Origin: Melastoma dodecandrum | Taxonomy: Eukaryota > Streptophyta > Magnoliopsida > Myrtales > Melastomataceae | Length of the DNA stretch: 64,000 bases | Reading direction: 5' to 3' | Assembly (NCBI GenBank): GCA_029817715.1 | Contig: JARUPY010000066.1 | Span: 104,238-168,237, forward strand | In this document: one piece after another, positions 36,180 through 48,030 of the stretch | Layout: each line of letters opens with the position of its first letter | Numbering within the stretch: the first letter of the stretch is position 1 | The notes under the pieces: model-generated | Told to the model about the DNA's origin: nothing | The model's database searches: none | Seen by the model: only the letters and a program-made list of their open reading frames with translations | Program-made: the position numbers and the translations under genes

Positions 36180-36812
36180 TCAGATCAGCCCCGCGGCCCG
36201 CCCGGCGCTCGCCGCCTGCGTGCGGTTGACCACGTTGAGGATGCGGAAGATCGCCGTGATATGCGCTTTCACCGTCTTCTCGGAAAGCTCGAGCTTGTTG
36301 GCGATCGTCTTGTTGGGCAGGCCCTGCGCGAGCAGGCACAGCACGTCGATCTGGCGCCGCGTCAGCACGTCGGCGATGTCGGCGCCGCCGGCCTTGCCGG
36401 GAAAGCCCGGGTCGGCGTCGTTGAGGATCAGCGGCGGGATGTAGATGTCGCCGTTCATCACCAGGGTGATCGCCGACATCAGCGCGTGCGGGGAGGCCGA
36501 CTTCGGCACGTAGCCGAGGGCGCCCATCGACAGCGCGCGGCGCACGTCCTTGGGGTCCTCCGAAGAGGACAGCACGATGACCGGCAGGTCCTGGCGGGCG
36601 CGGCCGAACTCGACGATGGCGGGGAAGCCACCGACGCCGGGCATGAAGAGATCGAGCACCAGCACGTCGATATCGTCGTGCGCCTCGATATGCTTGAGAC
36701 CGTCGGCGACGCTGCCGGCCTGGAGCACGATCGCCTCGAGCGCGGCGTGCTGCATGAGGGCCGCGAAGCCGTCCCGGAACACGGGATGATCGTCGACGAT
36801 CAGGATCTTCAT
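36180..36812 (-). CDS. LuxR/NarL-family response regulator
   Basis: A 210-residue two-domain regulator. The receiver has ILIVDDHPVFRDGFAALMQH, the phospho-Asp in VLVLDLFMPGVGGFP and the Lys in LGYVPKSASP. The LuxR-type helix-turn-helix is LTRRQIDVLCLLAQGLPNKT followed by LSEKTVKAHITAIFRIL. It probably receives phosphate from the hybrid kinase at 33149-34912. Confidence 0.93.
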   Translation of the reverse strand: MKILIVDDHPVFRDGFAALMQHAALEAIVLQAGSVADGLKHIEAHDDIDVLVLDLFMPGVGGFPAIVEFGRARQDLPVIVLSSSEDPKDVRRALSMGALGYVPKSASPHALMSAITLVMNGDIYIPPLILNDADPGFPGKAGGADIADVLTRRQIDVLCLLAQGLPNKTIANKLELSEKTVKAHITAIFRILNVVNRTQAASAGRAAGLI

Positions 36813-36988
36813 GCCTGGATATATCCAACCTGAGCCTTGGCCGAGGCAAGATGGGATTAGGTCCCGGGACCTTCGGCGGTCGAGTCCTGCGACGGTAACG
36901 CAATCGGCAGGTCCGGGTAGCGCAGCGGAAGCTTAGCCTTTATGGAACGGCGGTCGACCACAGCCGAGCCTCCGCCGCCTTCGACCCC

Positions 36989-39222
36989 ATGCCTCGTCTA
37001 CCGCGTATCCTACCCACCGTCCTCGTCGCGTTCGCCACCGTTCTCGTGACACCGGGCAACGTCAACTCGTCGGACCAGCGCTGGCGCGATCCGACCCTGC
37101 CGCCCGACGTGCGGGCCCACGCGGTGCTTCAGGCGATGACGCTCGACGAGAAGCTGGCCCTCGTCCACACCCAATACGGTCTCGGCTACGAAGGGCGGCG
37201 TCCCAAGCCCGCCGGCGCGATTGGCTCGGCGGCCTATGGGCCAGGCGTCCCGCGCCTCGGCATCCCGCCACAGCAGGAAAGCGATGCCGGGCTCGGTGTA
37301 GCGAACCCGGGCGGCCTGCCGGCGCTGAAACCACGTGACGGCGCTCCCCTGCGGCCTCGCCATCGGCGCCACCTTCGATCCCGCCCTCGCGCGGGCGGCG
37401 GGCGCCGTCATCGGCGGCGAGGCGCGGGCGAACGGCTTCGATGTGATGCTCGCCGGCGGCGCCAACCTCGTGCGCGAGCCCCGCAACGGCCGCAACTTCG
37501 AATATACGGGCGAGGACCCGCTGCTGGCCGGCAGCATGGCCGGGGCAATGGTCGCAGGCGTCCAGAGCCGCGGCGTGATCTCGACCCTGAAGCATTTTTG
37601 CGCTGAACGACCAGGAGACCGGGCGCGTCGTGGTGAGCTCGGTCATCGGCGACCGCGAGGCGCGCGAGTCCGACCTGCTCGCCTTCGAGCTGGCGCTCGA
37701 GGACGGCCATCCCGGCGCGGTGATGACAGGCTACAACCGTGTCAACGGCATCTATGCCTCGGAGAATGCCGGGCTCATCGACGATGTGCTGAAGCGCGAC
37801 TGGCACTATCCCGGCTGGGTGATGTCGGATTGGGGCGCGGTGCACTCGACGGTCGCCGCGGCGCGCGCGGGGCTCGACCAGGAGTCCGGCGAGGATTTCG
37901 ATGCGCAGCCATTCTTCGCGCGGCCGCTGAAGGTCGCGCTCGAGCGCGGCGAGATCCCGGAGGCGCGGCTCGACGACATGGTGCAGCGCGTGCTGCGGTC
38001 GAACTTCGCCGCCGGCATCGTCGACGACCCGCCACGTCCCGGCGGCACGATCGACACGGGGGCGGACGCCGACGTCGCCGAGACGATCGCCGCGAACGCC
38101 ATCGTCCTCCTCCAAAACCGCGACGGCATGCTGCCGCTGCGCCACGACTTGCGCCGCGTGGTGATCATCGGCGCGCATGCGGATCGCGGCGTGCTGTCGG
38201 GCGGGGGGTCCTCGCAGGTCACGCCGAAGGGCGCCTTCTCGATGATCAAGGAGCAGCCCTTCAACGTCACGATGGGTCTGAAGTTCTACGATCCTTCCTC
38301 ACCGGTCGCCGCCCTGCGGCGCCGGATGCCCGGCACGCATGTGGATTTCGTCGCGGGCAACGACCATGCGGCGGCAGCCGCCGCTGCACGCGGGGCGGAC
38401 GCCGTGGTGGTCTTCGCCGAGCAATGGGTCGGCGAGTCGCACGACGCGCCGAGCCTCGCACTGCCGAGCGAGCAGGACCAGCTGATCGAAGCCGTTGCGG
38501 CGGCGAACCCACGCACCGTCGTGGTGCTGGAGACCGGCGGCCCGGTGCTGATGCCGTGGCTCGGCGACGTCGCCGGCGTGATCGAGGCCTGGTACTCGGG
38601 TGCGCGCGGCGGCGCGGCGATCGCCGACGTGCTCTTAGGCGTGGTCGACCCATCCGGGCGCCTGCCGATGACGTTCCCGCGCGACGAGGCGAGCCTGCCG
38701 CGCCCGCGCCTGCCCGACCCGGCAACCACGGAGGCCAACCCGGGCGGCTCCGGCAAAGGCGCCTACGACGCGGACTACGCGATCGAGGGCGCCGACATCG
38801 GCTACAAATGGGCCATCCGCCGCGGGCTGACGCCGCTCTTCCCCTTCGGCTTCGGCCTGACCTACACGCGCTTCGCGTACGACGGGCTGCGCGTTACGGC
38901 AGACGGGACGAAGGTGACCGCCTCGATCGAGGTACGCAACACAGGCGCGCGCGTCGGGACGGACACGCCGCAGCTCTACGTCGACGGACGGAGCGCCGGC
39001 TTCAGCCGCCGCCTCGCCGGCTGGGCCCGCGTGACCCTGGCGCCGGGCGAAGCCAAGCGCATATCGATCGATGTCGACCCGCGGCTGCTCGCGCGCTTCG
39101 ACGAGACGACCCACGACTGGAGCATCGCGCCCGGCGCCTATACCCTGGCAGTCAGGCCGGACGCGCTCGCCGCCGGGCCATCGGTGGACGTGACCCTGGC
39201 CGGCGCCCACCTGCCGCCCTGA
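36989..39222 (+). CDS. Secreted glycoside hydrolase family 3, beta-glucosidase-like (two frameshifts)
   Basis: About 744 residues. A signal peptide (RILPTVLVAFATVLVTPGNV) is followed by the GH3 N-terminal barrel (MTLDEKLALVHTQYG; ANGFDVMLAGGANLVREPRN), the nucleophile Asp in PGWVMSDWGAVHSTV, the GH3 C-terminal domain (NAIVLLQNRDGMLPL) and a fibronectin-like domain (PFGFGLTYTRFAYDGLRV to the end). AAAC at 37328 should be AAC (LNHVTALPCG) and a run of five T at 37595 should be four (KHFALNDQETGR). It hydrolyses beta-linked glucosides or xylosides in the periplasm. It converges on the aldehyde dehydrogenase gene. Confidence 0.9.
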
Positions 39223-39240
39223 CGGCCCGAAACAACGCCG

Positions 39241-40681
39241 TCAGCCGTGCTTGATCGAGACGGTCTTCAAGGCAGCGAATCCGTAGAGCGCCTCAAACCC
39301 CTTCTCACGGCCGTGGCCGGAGCGCTTCACGCCGCCGAAAGGCAGCTCGACGCCACCGCCCGCGCCATAGTTGTTGATGTAGACTTGGCCGGCCTTGATT
39401 CCGGTGGCCAAACGCATCGCCTTGCTGACGTCTTGGGTCCAAACACCTGCCACGAGCCCGAACGGCGAGTTGTTGGCGATCGCGAGCGCGTCGGCCTCGT
39501 CCTTGAAGCGGATGGCGACCAAAACGGGTCCGAAGATTTCTTCCTGTGCCAGCCGATGATCTGGCGGCACGTCGCCGATGAGCGTCGGCTTCACGTAGAA
39601 GCCTGCCTCCGGTACGTTCGTGCCCATTTTGCCCTGCGCCAGGATACGCGGACCGTCGCCACCGGCGGCAACGCTGTCGATGTAGCCCTGGACGCGCCGC
39701 ATCTGCTTCGCGTTGACCACCGGTCCGAGATCGAGGTCCTGCGATCCGGCGCCGACGCGGAGCGCCTCGAAGCGCTTGGCGAGGTCCCCGGTAAAGCTGT
39801 CGTAGATGCGATCCTCGATCAGCACGCGCGAGCCGGCGCTGCAGGTCTGCCCGGCGTTCTGCGTGATCGCCTTGACGATGATCGTCGCAGCCTCGCCGAG
39901 ATTGGCGTCCGCGAACACGACCTGCGGCGATTTCCCGCCGAGCTCCAGGGTCACGGGGATCGTGTTCTTGGCCGCGGCGGTCTGGATGAACGTGCCGACT
40001 TCGGGGCTGCCGGTGAAGCTGACATGCGCGATGCCGGGATGGGCGGCGAGCGCCGCGCCCGCCTCCGCGCCGAGCCCGGTCACGACGTTGAATGCCCCCG
40101 CCGGAAATCCGGCCTCGGTGGCGAGCTCGGCGAGCACGAGCGCGGTGAGCGAGGTGTCCTCGGCCGGCTTGAGCACGATGGCGTTGCCCATGGCGAGCGC
40201 GGGCGCGATGGACCGCGCGGTCATCTGCAGCGGGTAGTTCCACGGCACGATATGGCCGGTGACGCCGTGCGGCTCCCACGTCGTGAAGACGGTATGGCCG
40301 TTCTGGAAAGGAAATGGTCTCGCCGTGCACCTTGTCGGCGGCGGCGCCGTAATATTCGAAATAGCGCGCGCAGACCGTAGCGTCGCCCCGCGCCAAGGTT
40401 AGGGGTTTGCCGACGTCCTCGCTCTCGAGGAGGGCGAGCCGTTCCTGGTCGCGGCGGATGAGATCGGCGAGCTTGCAGAGAAGGCGGCCGCGCGGCGTCG
40501 CGTCGAGGCGCCCCCATTCGCCGTCGCGTGCCGCCTGCGCTGCTTTCACCGCCCGATCGATCTCCGCGGCGCCGCCCTTGGCGATCTGCGCCATGACGGC
40601 GGCATCGGAAGGATTGATGACATCGAGGACTGCGGAGCCGGCGACCCACTCGCCGCCGATGAAGTGCTGGTGAACCGTCAT
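39241..40681 (-). CDS. NAD(P)-dependent aldehyde dehydrogenase (one frameshift)
   Basis: About 480 residues. N-terminal [20 protein letters not shown], cofactor site [10 protein letters not shown], catalytic Glu in [13 protein letters not shown], catalytic Cys in [13 protein letters not shown] and C-terminal [17 protein letters not shown] fit the broad-range aldehyde/betaine-aldehyde family. One extra base in a short run at 40312-40314 breaks the frame; the correct text is [19 protein letters not shown]. Start ATG 40681 has AGGAG upstream. It follows the sdhA-like gene by 63 bases on the same strand, so they are probably co-transcribed. The aldehyde is unknown. Confidence 0.9.
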
Positions 40682-40744
40682 GCCACCTCTCCTGTTGCCG
40701 ATCCATGCCGGCATTCGCATCGTTCGATCGAAAACCGCCTGCGT

Positions 40745-42545
40745 TCAGTAGGTCCGGGCTTTCGGCTCGATATAGGCCACGTCGTTCGACAGCGTGAAGG
40801 AGCGGACGGCCCGGTAGTCGATCGTGACGGACCGCCGCTCCATATCCGCCCACGCGAGCGTATGCTTCATCCAGTCGCGATCGTTGCGCTCCGGAAAATC
40901 CTCGCGCGCGTGAGCGCCACGCGACTCGGTCCGGGCTGCCGCCGACTCCATCGTGACGACGGCCTGCGAGATCAGATTGTCGAACTCCAAGGTCTCGATC
41001 AGGTCGGAGTTCCAGATCAGCGAGCGGTCGGTCACCTTGATGTCCCCGGCATCCTTCCACACGGCGTTGATCAACGTCCGCCCTTCCTCGAGCACCTCGT
41101 CCGAACGGAACACCGCGCAATTGTTCTGCATCGTCGTCTGCATGCGGTGGCGCAGCTGCGCCGTCGCGATGCTGCCGTTCGCGTGCCGCACCTTGTCGAG
41201 ACGAGACAGCGCGCTCTCCGTCGCATGCCCTTGCAAATCGGCGTGCTTCTCGCCGGGCTCGATGACCTCCGCGCAACGCAGGCTCGCTGCGCGGCCGAAG
41301 ACGACGAGGTCGACGAGCGAGTTCGAGCCCAGCCGGTTGGCGCCGTGCACGGAGACGCAGGCGGCCTCGCCGATGGCCATCAAGCCGGGGACGACCTGGT
41401 CCTCCTTGTCGCGATCGAGGGTGAGAACCTCGCCGAAGCGGTTCGTTGGAATTCCACCCATGTTGTAATGGACCGTGGGCAGCACGGGTATGGGCTCGCG
41501 CCGGAGATCGACGCCGGCGAAGATCCGTGCCGATTCCGTGATCCCCGGCAGCCGCTCGGCCAGCATCTTCGGCTCGAGATGATCGAGATGGAGGTTGATG
41601 TAGGCTTTCTCCTTGCCCACCCCCGCGGCCGGCCCGGATCTCCATCGCCATCGACCGCGAGACGACGTCGCGCGACGCCAGGTCCTTCGCCGAGGGGGCA
41701 TAGCGCTCCATGAAGCGCTCGCCTTCCGAGTTGGTCAGATAGCCGCCCTCGCCGCGTGCGCCCTCGGTGATGAGGACACCGGCGCCATAGATGCCGGTGG
41801 GATGGAACTGCACGAACTCGAGATCCTGCAGCGGCAGGCCCGCACGCAGCACCATGCCATTGCCGTCGCCCGTGCACGAATGCGCGGACGTCGCCGAGAA
41901 ATAGGCGCGTCCGTAGCCGCCCGTGGCGAGGATAGTCGTGTGGGCCCGGAAGCGATGGATCTTGCCGGTCGCCAGTTCCAGCGCGATCGTGCCGCAGCAG
42001 CGGCCCTCGCTGTTCATCAGAAGATCGAAGGCGAAGAACTCGATGAAGAAGTTCGCGTCGTTCTTCAGCGCCTCGCCGTAGAGCGCGTGCAGCATCGCGT
42101 GCCCGGTACGATCGGCTGCGGCGCAAGCGCGCTGGGCCGTTCCCTTTCCGTAGTCCGCGGTCATGCCGCCGAGCGCGCGTTGATAGATGCGCCCGTCTTC
42201 CGTCCGTGAGAACGGCACGCCCCAATGGTCGAGTTCGTACACCGCCTGCGGCGCGTTGCGGCAGAGATATTCGATCGCGTCCTGATCGCCGAGCCAGTCG
42301 GACCCCTTGACGGTGTCGTACATGTGCCAGCGCCAGTCGTCCGGCCCCATATTGCCGAGCGAAGCGGAGATGCCGCCTTGCGCCGCGACGGTGTGCGAGC
42401 GCGTGGGAAAGACCTTCGTCAGGCAGGCGGTCCGGAGGCCGGCCTGCGCGCAGCCCACCACCGCGCGAAGCCCGGCGCCGCCCGCGCCGACCACGATCAC
42501 GTCGTAGGTGTGGTCCTCGATCTCATATGCACCGTTTGCCGCCAA
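40745..42545 (-). CDS. sdhA: Succinate dehydrogenase flavoprotein subunit SdhA, orphan copy (one frameshift)
   Basis: About 600 residues very like respiratory SdhA: FAD site [18 protein letters not shown], the covalent-FAD His in [16 protein letters not shown], the substrate loop [20 protein letters not shown] and [12 protein letters not shown]. One extra G near 41622 shifts the frame after MAMEIR. A TTG at 42545 gives [15 protein letters not shown], the usual N-terminus, with GGGAGG nine bases upstream. No sdhB, sdhC or sdhD is adjacent; an aldehyde dehydrogenase follows and a LysR regulator precedes. It may be a spare copy or may oxidise or reduce a related dicarboxylate. Confidence 0.9.
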
Positions 42546-42766
42546 ACGCCCGATCCTCCCATCCGTACCGCCTTTCTTGGGAGTGCGGCCGGCGTTCTTC
42601 GAACGAGCGTTCCGCAAGGGAGCGTGCCACCGCGCGGGAGCCGTTCGAGAGAAGACAGTCTAGCGGCGCGCCGTGGCGCACGCCACTCGAGCCGCCCCGC
42701 CATATGAAAATGCTATGGCGCACGTCACCTTGGATTTATGACGCTCGCCGGCCCGAGCGGCCCACT

Positions 42767-43724
42767 TTATCGTGTCTCGAAAATCGAAGAGGTCACCTTC
42801 CAGAACTTTCGCCGGACGAGATCCTCCACGACCTCAAGCGCAAGGCGCTCGACCTCCCGGCAGACGTAGGTCTGCGGCTTCGTCAGCTTCCGCACCAGAA
42901 AGACGGGCCGGGTCATGGAAGGTTCGACGATCGGCGAGCTCAGAAGCTCGCCGCGATCGACGCGATCCTGCGCTGCGGCGGGGCGCGAGGATCGTATAGC
43001 CGCTGCCACGGACGACGAGCTCCTTGATCTGCGCCAGCGCGTCCATCTCGATCTCGACCTTGAGCTCGATGCTCGCGCTCGATGCATAGCGTTCGATGAG
43101 CCGCCGCAGGTTGTGGTCCTGTGACGGCAGCACGAGATCGAGGCCGGCGATCGCCGCCAGGGGCACCGGCGTCCCCGGCTCGTGGGGCAGCGGCCATCCG
43201 TCGGACGGCGCGAAAAAGTGGAGATCCTCGCGCATCAGCTCGCGCGCCTCGAACGACCGGTTCTCACCGATGTCGTAGAGAAAGCCGATGTCGAGCGTCT
43301 CATCCAACAGCCAGTTCTGGATGAAGCCGCTCATCGCCTCGACGGTGCGCAGGCGTACGCGCGGAAGCTCGAGCCGCACAGTCTCGGCGAGCGGAACCGC
43401 GAGGACCATGGAGACTGAGCTCGGAACGCCGAAGGCGACCGCGCCTTCCGGATGGTTGACCGATTGGCGCACCGAGTCTTGGCAGATCTGCATGCTCTTG
43501 CAGATCTCCCGGGCGTGGGTCAGCAGGATGTCGCCCGGCGGCGTGAGCGTGACGCCGCGCGGGGACCGCTGTACGAGGGTCACGCCGAGCTCCTGCTCGA
43601 GCTTGGTCAAGTGCAGCGAAAGGGATGGTTGCGCCACGCCCAACCTGCCGGATGCCGCCGTCAGCGACCCTTCCTCGACGATCGCGATGAAATACCTGAG
43701 CTGACGGATGTCCAAGCGTACCAC
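42767..43724 (-). CDS. LysR-family transcriptional regulator (one frameshift)
   Basis: About 318 residues. The N-terminal winged helix is MVRLDIRQLRYFIAIVEEGS then AASGRLGVAQPSLSLHLTKL. The effector domain runs from residue 90. An extra C near 42985-42990 breaks the end; the correct tail is ILAPAAAQDRVDRGELLSSP and then VFLVRKLTKPQTYVCREVER. GTG start at 43724. It lies upstream of sdhA on the same strand and divergent from the ABC uptake operon, so it could control either. Confidence 0.88.
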
Positions 43725-44114
43725 TCCAGCTCGCTAGAGTGACATGCCGCGCCCGCCGATGCCATTGCCCTCACGTCCCAAATGAAAGAAGCCGGCGAGC
43801 CGCAAGTGCCGGCTGCGAGGGACGACGGCTTGCGGCGCGGGCCGGCCCATTTTATCAGGCTGTTACCCACGCCACCGCTCGTATGTTGTCGGTCATCGAC
43901 TTGCGTTCCGGCGTTGTCACGCCCATCGCGTGCATATTTGCGGTGCAGCCATCTTGGATCGCCGAGTTGCCCCGGCGCATCGGCATCCATATCGAAATCA
44001 TATGCGCTCCATCACAAAATAATATTACACGTCGGCTCTCCGCAACTCTTAGCGTCGCCGCCAAAGACTAGGCCTGTATGCTCAGAAAGCATTATGGGCA
44101 CACCGGAGGAAACG
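43725..44114. promoter_or_regulatory. Divergent promoter region of LysR and uptake operon
   Basis: No gene is supported, though frames are open. AT content rises at 43990-44060, consistent with a promoter for the binding-protein gene, and GGAGGA lies five bases before its ATG. A LysR site would be expected here. Confidence 0.45.
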
Positions 44115-45300
44115 ATGCGGAAGCGAATAGTAACGCTGCTGTCGATATTGACATTCTCCGCGGCGACGGCAGTCGCTGTGCCGGTCAGAGCGGCTGGCGT
44201 GGACGAGCTTCCAAAGCAGATACAAGACACCCTGTACGACAAGGCGGCGATGGATCCGGCCCAACCGTTGGGGCCGAGCGCCTATCGCGATTGGCACCCG
44301 AAAAAGGGACCGCCGTGGACCATCGGCTTTGCCAGCTCGTACGCCGGAAACACCTGGCGCGCCGACGAGATGAAGAGGCTGCAGACCGTCCTCATCCCGA
44401 AGTGGAAGAAGCTCGGCCTCCTCAAGGACGTCATCATCACCCAGTCGAACCTTAACGACTCGGTGCAGATCCAACAGATGCGGCAGCTCGCCGATCGTGG
44501 CGTCGACGCCATCATCGTCTGCTGCTCCAATCCGACCGCGCTCAACCAGACCGTGAACTATGCGCATGCGCGCGGCGTGCCGGTGTTTTCCGCGACCGGC
44601 TACCTCCAGTCGCCCTATTCCGTGAACTCTTCGGCGAACTTCGTGGTCGGCGGCACCATGATGGGCGACTGGATGATCAAGCAGCTGAACGGGAAGGGAA
44701 ACGTCCTCGTCGTCGAAGGCATCCCCGGTGCGTCCGCATCGGACTCGCAAAACCTCGGCATCCTGGATGCCCTGAAGAAGTCGGCCGACGTGAAGGTCGT
44801 GGGCTCTGTCGCCGGGATGTGGACCGATCAGATCGCGCAGGCCGAGATCCAGAAGTGGCTCGCGACGCATCCCGAGCAGCTCGATGGCATCATCATCCAG
44901 TCCGCCTCCGAGATGGGCGCGGTCCGAGCGATGGAGCAGAGCGGCCGGAAGATGCCGCCGATCTCGCTCGGCGGTGAGCTGAGCGCGCTCTGCTACTGGC
45001 GCAAGCATCCGGACTTCATCTCGACGACCATCCAGGCGTGGCCGCCCGGCTCCGACTTCGAGATGGCCTGGAACATCATGATGCGGACCCTCGAGGGACA
45101 GGGGCCCAAAAATCCAATCGATCCTGACCACGCCACGCAAGCTCGACTTCGATCAGCTGAAGCAGATCCTCAAGGAGGATTGCAGCGAGGCCACGGGCGA
45201 CTGGTACAACGTCGCCATCGAGGATTGGGCGGGCAAGGACTACCTCGACCAGTTCTTTCTGCGGCCGGCCGACCCCGAAGCGTTCAAGGCGAAGCACTGA
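44115..45300 (+). CDS. Sugar-type ABC transporter substrate-binding protein (3' frameshift)
   Basis: About 395 residues with a signal peptide (LLSILTFSAATAVAVPVRAA). The mature part is a periplasmic binding protein of the ribose/xylose class I fold: WTIGFASSYAGNTWRADEMK, ADRGVDAIIVCCSNPTALNQ, GNVLVVEGIPGASASDSQNL and DGIIIQSASEMGAVRAMEQS. A run of five A at 45108-45112 should be four; then the tail reads IQSILTTPRKLDFDQ and ends EAFKAKH with TGA at 45300. It delivers an unknown ligand to the two permeases downstream. Confidence 0.9.
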
Positions 45301-45321
45301 CGTCGCACGCTTCTGTTCGAT

Positions 45322-45353
45322 GAGACGTGGCGGTATCGCCGCCACGTCGTCTC
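45322..45353 (+). terminator. Intergenic hairpin after the binding-protein gene
   Basis: GAGACGTGGCGG pairs with CCGCCACGTCGTCTC (one bulge) around a small loop, with no T run. Such hairpins often stabilise the upstream binding-protein mRNA or partly terminate, giving more binding protein than transporter. Confidence 0.65.
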
Positions 45354-45378
45354 AACCTCCCTCGTTCTATCGCGTCCG

Positions 45379-47551
45379 ATGGCCACCACGTCTGTCGACA
45401 TAAGTTCCGTGCGCAAGACGTTCGGACCGACGGTTGCTCTCGGCGGCGCGAGCCTGAGGGCCTATGCCGGCGAGGTCCACGCGATCGTCGGCGGCAACGG
45501 GTCCGGCAAGAGCACGATGGCCAAGGTCATATCGGGCGTGCTCATCCCCGATAGCGGCCAGGTGTCGATCCTCGGCCGCACCGCTACCTCCCCCGTCGAG
45601 GCGCGCCAGCTCGGCGTCGCCACCGTGTTTCAGGAAGTGTTGGTCGCCGACGAGAGTTCGATCCTCGACAATCTCTATCTCGGCGCCGACCCGCTCTTCT
45701 CCTTTTCGATGAGCCGCGAGGACAAGGCCGACAAGGCTGCGAAGCTGTTGCGCGAGCTGCTCGGCTTCGACCTCGATCTCTACACCGCCGTGGGCGATCT
45801 GCCGCTCAGCTCCAAGCAGTGGATCACCATCGCGCGCGCGCTGCTGACCGATCCGAAAATCCTGATCCTCGACGAATCCTCGGCCGCGCTCGATCTGGAT
45901 TCCACCGAACGCCTGTTCCGCAAGATGCGCCAGCTGAAGGCCAATGGCGCGAGCGTCCTCATCGTGACGCATCGCACCGCCGAGCTCGTCCGCATCGCCG
46001 ACCGCGCCACCGTGCTACGCGACGGGGTCGACGTGGGCTGCCTGACGCACGACGAGATCACCGAGGATCGCATCCTCGAGCTCATCGCGGGGCCGCAGCG
46101 CCAGAAGGCGCGCGCCGGCGAGGCGATCCCCGAAAAGCTGAGCCCACACCCCGTCCTGCGCATCCAGGATGCGAAGGTCTGGCCCGACGCCGCACCGATC
46201 AACCTGGCCCTGTATCCCGGCGAGATCGTCGGCATCACGGGCCTCGACGGCCAGGGCCAGGCGGACTTCGTGCGCTGCGTGGCCGGCGTCCAGCGCCTCG
46301 CAGCGGGGCGGATTACCGTGATCCGCGACGGGGTCGGCGACGATGTCGAGGACCTCCCGTCCGCGCGCGACAACGAGGTGAGCTACGTCTCGGGCGATCG
46401 GAAGAAGGAGGGCATTTTCGCCAATCTCTCCATTTTCGAGAACCTGTTGCTCCCGGTCTATCGCGACTATCGCGCCGGCGGCATCCTGAATGTCGTCAAC
46501 GCGTCGAAGCTCGCGCCCGTGTTCGAGTGGGAATCCGGCAAGCTCGCCGTGCGCATGGGCAGCCGCGACAACCTCATCACCTCGCTGTCCGGCGGCAACC
46601 AGCAGAAGGTTCTGATCGCGCGGGCCTTCGCGGAGAAGCCGTCCGTGCTGGTCCTGAACGATCCCGCCCGCGGCATCGACGTCGGCGCCAAGCTCGACCT
46701 CTACCGCAATCTGAGGGATTTCGCGCGCAGAGGAAAGGCTGTGATCTTCCTGTCGAGCGAGGTCGAGGAATTCCTCGACACCTGCACGTGCGTCCATGTG
46801 TTTCGCAACGGGACCATCTCATCGAGCTTCGAGCCACCCTACGACGGTCACGCGCTCCTCAACGCCATGTTCGGGCGCAAACCGAATACGGCCCTCCCGG
46901 AAGGGCTCGACACGGGAGAGCCGATCCTGGTCCACACGGCGACGAACGAGCGTCGCGGTCCCACCTTCGAGGCCGGGCGACCGATGCCGCGATCGGTGCC
47001 GACCACGCCGGGCTCTGGCGACACCGAGAAACCTGTCCAGAACTTCACCTTGGATAGCGCCGACATCGACACGTCGAGGCCGATCCCGAAGGACTTCGTC
47101 GAGGACAACAAGGTCTCGCCGCAGCTCGAATGGTCCGGAGTGCCGGAAGGAACTCAGAGCTTCGCCCTCGCCGTCACCGACCCCGACCTTCCTCCGGAAT
47201 TCAACTTCCCGCGCCCCTTCGCGCACTGGCTCGTCGTCGACCTGCCGCCGACCCTGCGCGCGCTGCCGCGCGGCGCGAGCGGAAGCGGATCGATGGCGGA
47301 CGCGAAAGAGCTGCCGAGCGATTTCGTGACCTTCAAGATCCCTGGCTTCGGCCCGCGGTTACGGCGGTCCCTGGCCACCCGATCGCGCGCATCGCTATGT
47401 CTTCACCCTCTACGCGCTGAAGGTCCCCTCGGTCGAGCTCGCCGACGACGCCGACCTTCCCGCGTTCTGGGCCGCCGTGCTCCCGAAGACGATCGAGACC
47501 GCGTCGTTCACCGCGATGTACGGCCCGGCGAGCAAGCCGCTTCCATCCTGA
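45379..47551 (+). CDS. RbsA/XylG-type ABC ATPase fused to a PEBP-like domain (3' frameshift)
   Basis: About 724 residues. Two ABC domains: the first has Walker A GGNGSGKSTMAKVISG and ILILDESSAALD; the second has a degenerate Walker A (GLDGQGQADFV), SLSGGNQQKVLIARAF and VLVLNDPARGID, as in sugar ATPases. After a linker (about 505-560) a YbhB/PEBP-like domain begins with NFTLDSADIDTSRPIPKDFV and SPQLEWSGVPEGTQSFALAV. A frame break near 47350 hides the diagnostic GYGGPWPPDRAHRYVFTLYA, and the corrected end is TAMYGPASKPLPS with TGA at 47551. I know no characterised transporter ATPase with this domain attached. Confidence 0.88.
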
Positions 47552-47608
47552 TGCCAACACGAAGCTGATGAAGGCGAGACCGACCTCACGAGGACTTAGG
47601 AGCGATGC

Positions 47609-48014
47609 ATGAGTAGAAACGGAAGCAGACGGAGCATCGATCTGGAGTGGATCGAGCGCTGGGCCCGCATCGTCAACGATGATCGGCGCCTGCCGGTCAT
47701 TGGACGCTTCTTCACGAGCCGCTTCATCATCGGCGTCGATGATACCGACTACCTCATCGTCGTTCACGGCGGAAAGGTCCAGCGGATCTCGGAAGGTCTG
47801 GTCCCCGACGATTACGGCTTCGACTTCGGCCTAAAAGCACCGAGCAGCGCCTGGTCGAAGTTCTGCCAGGAGATCCCGCCGCCGATGTTCAAACGACATC
47901 TGGGCGATGGCGCATCCACTGCACAATCAGCTCCTGATCACCGGCAACACGCTCGCGTTCTGGCAGAACCTGCGCGCCCTGTCGCACATGCTGTCCTTGA
48001 TGAGACGCGTCTAA
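47609..48014 (+). CDS. Small SCP2-like protein (one frameshift)
   Basis: About 134 residues. LEWIERWARIVNDDRRLPVI then GRFFTSRFIIGVDDTDYLIV suggests a sterol-carrier-protein-2-like lipid-binding fold, but the match is weak. AAAC at 47891 should be AAC: the tail then reads FNDIWAMAHPLHNQLLITGN and ends SLMRRV with TAA at 48014. It has AGGAG before the ATG and lies inside the uptake operon, so it may bind the transported compound or a derivative. Confidence 0.6.
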
Positions 48015-48030
48015 CCCACGAGGGACACCC

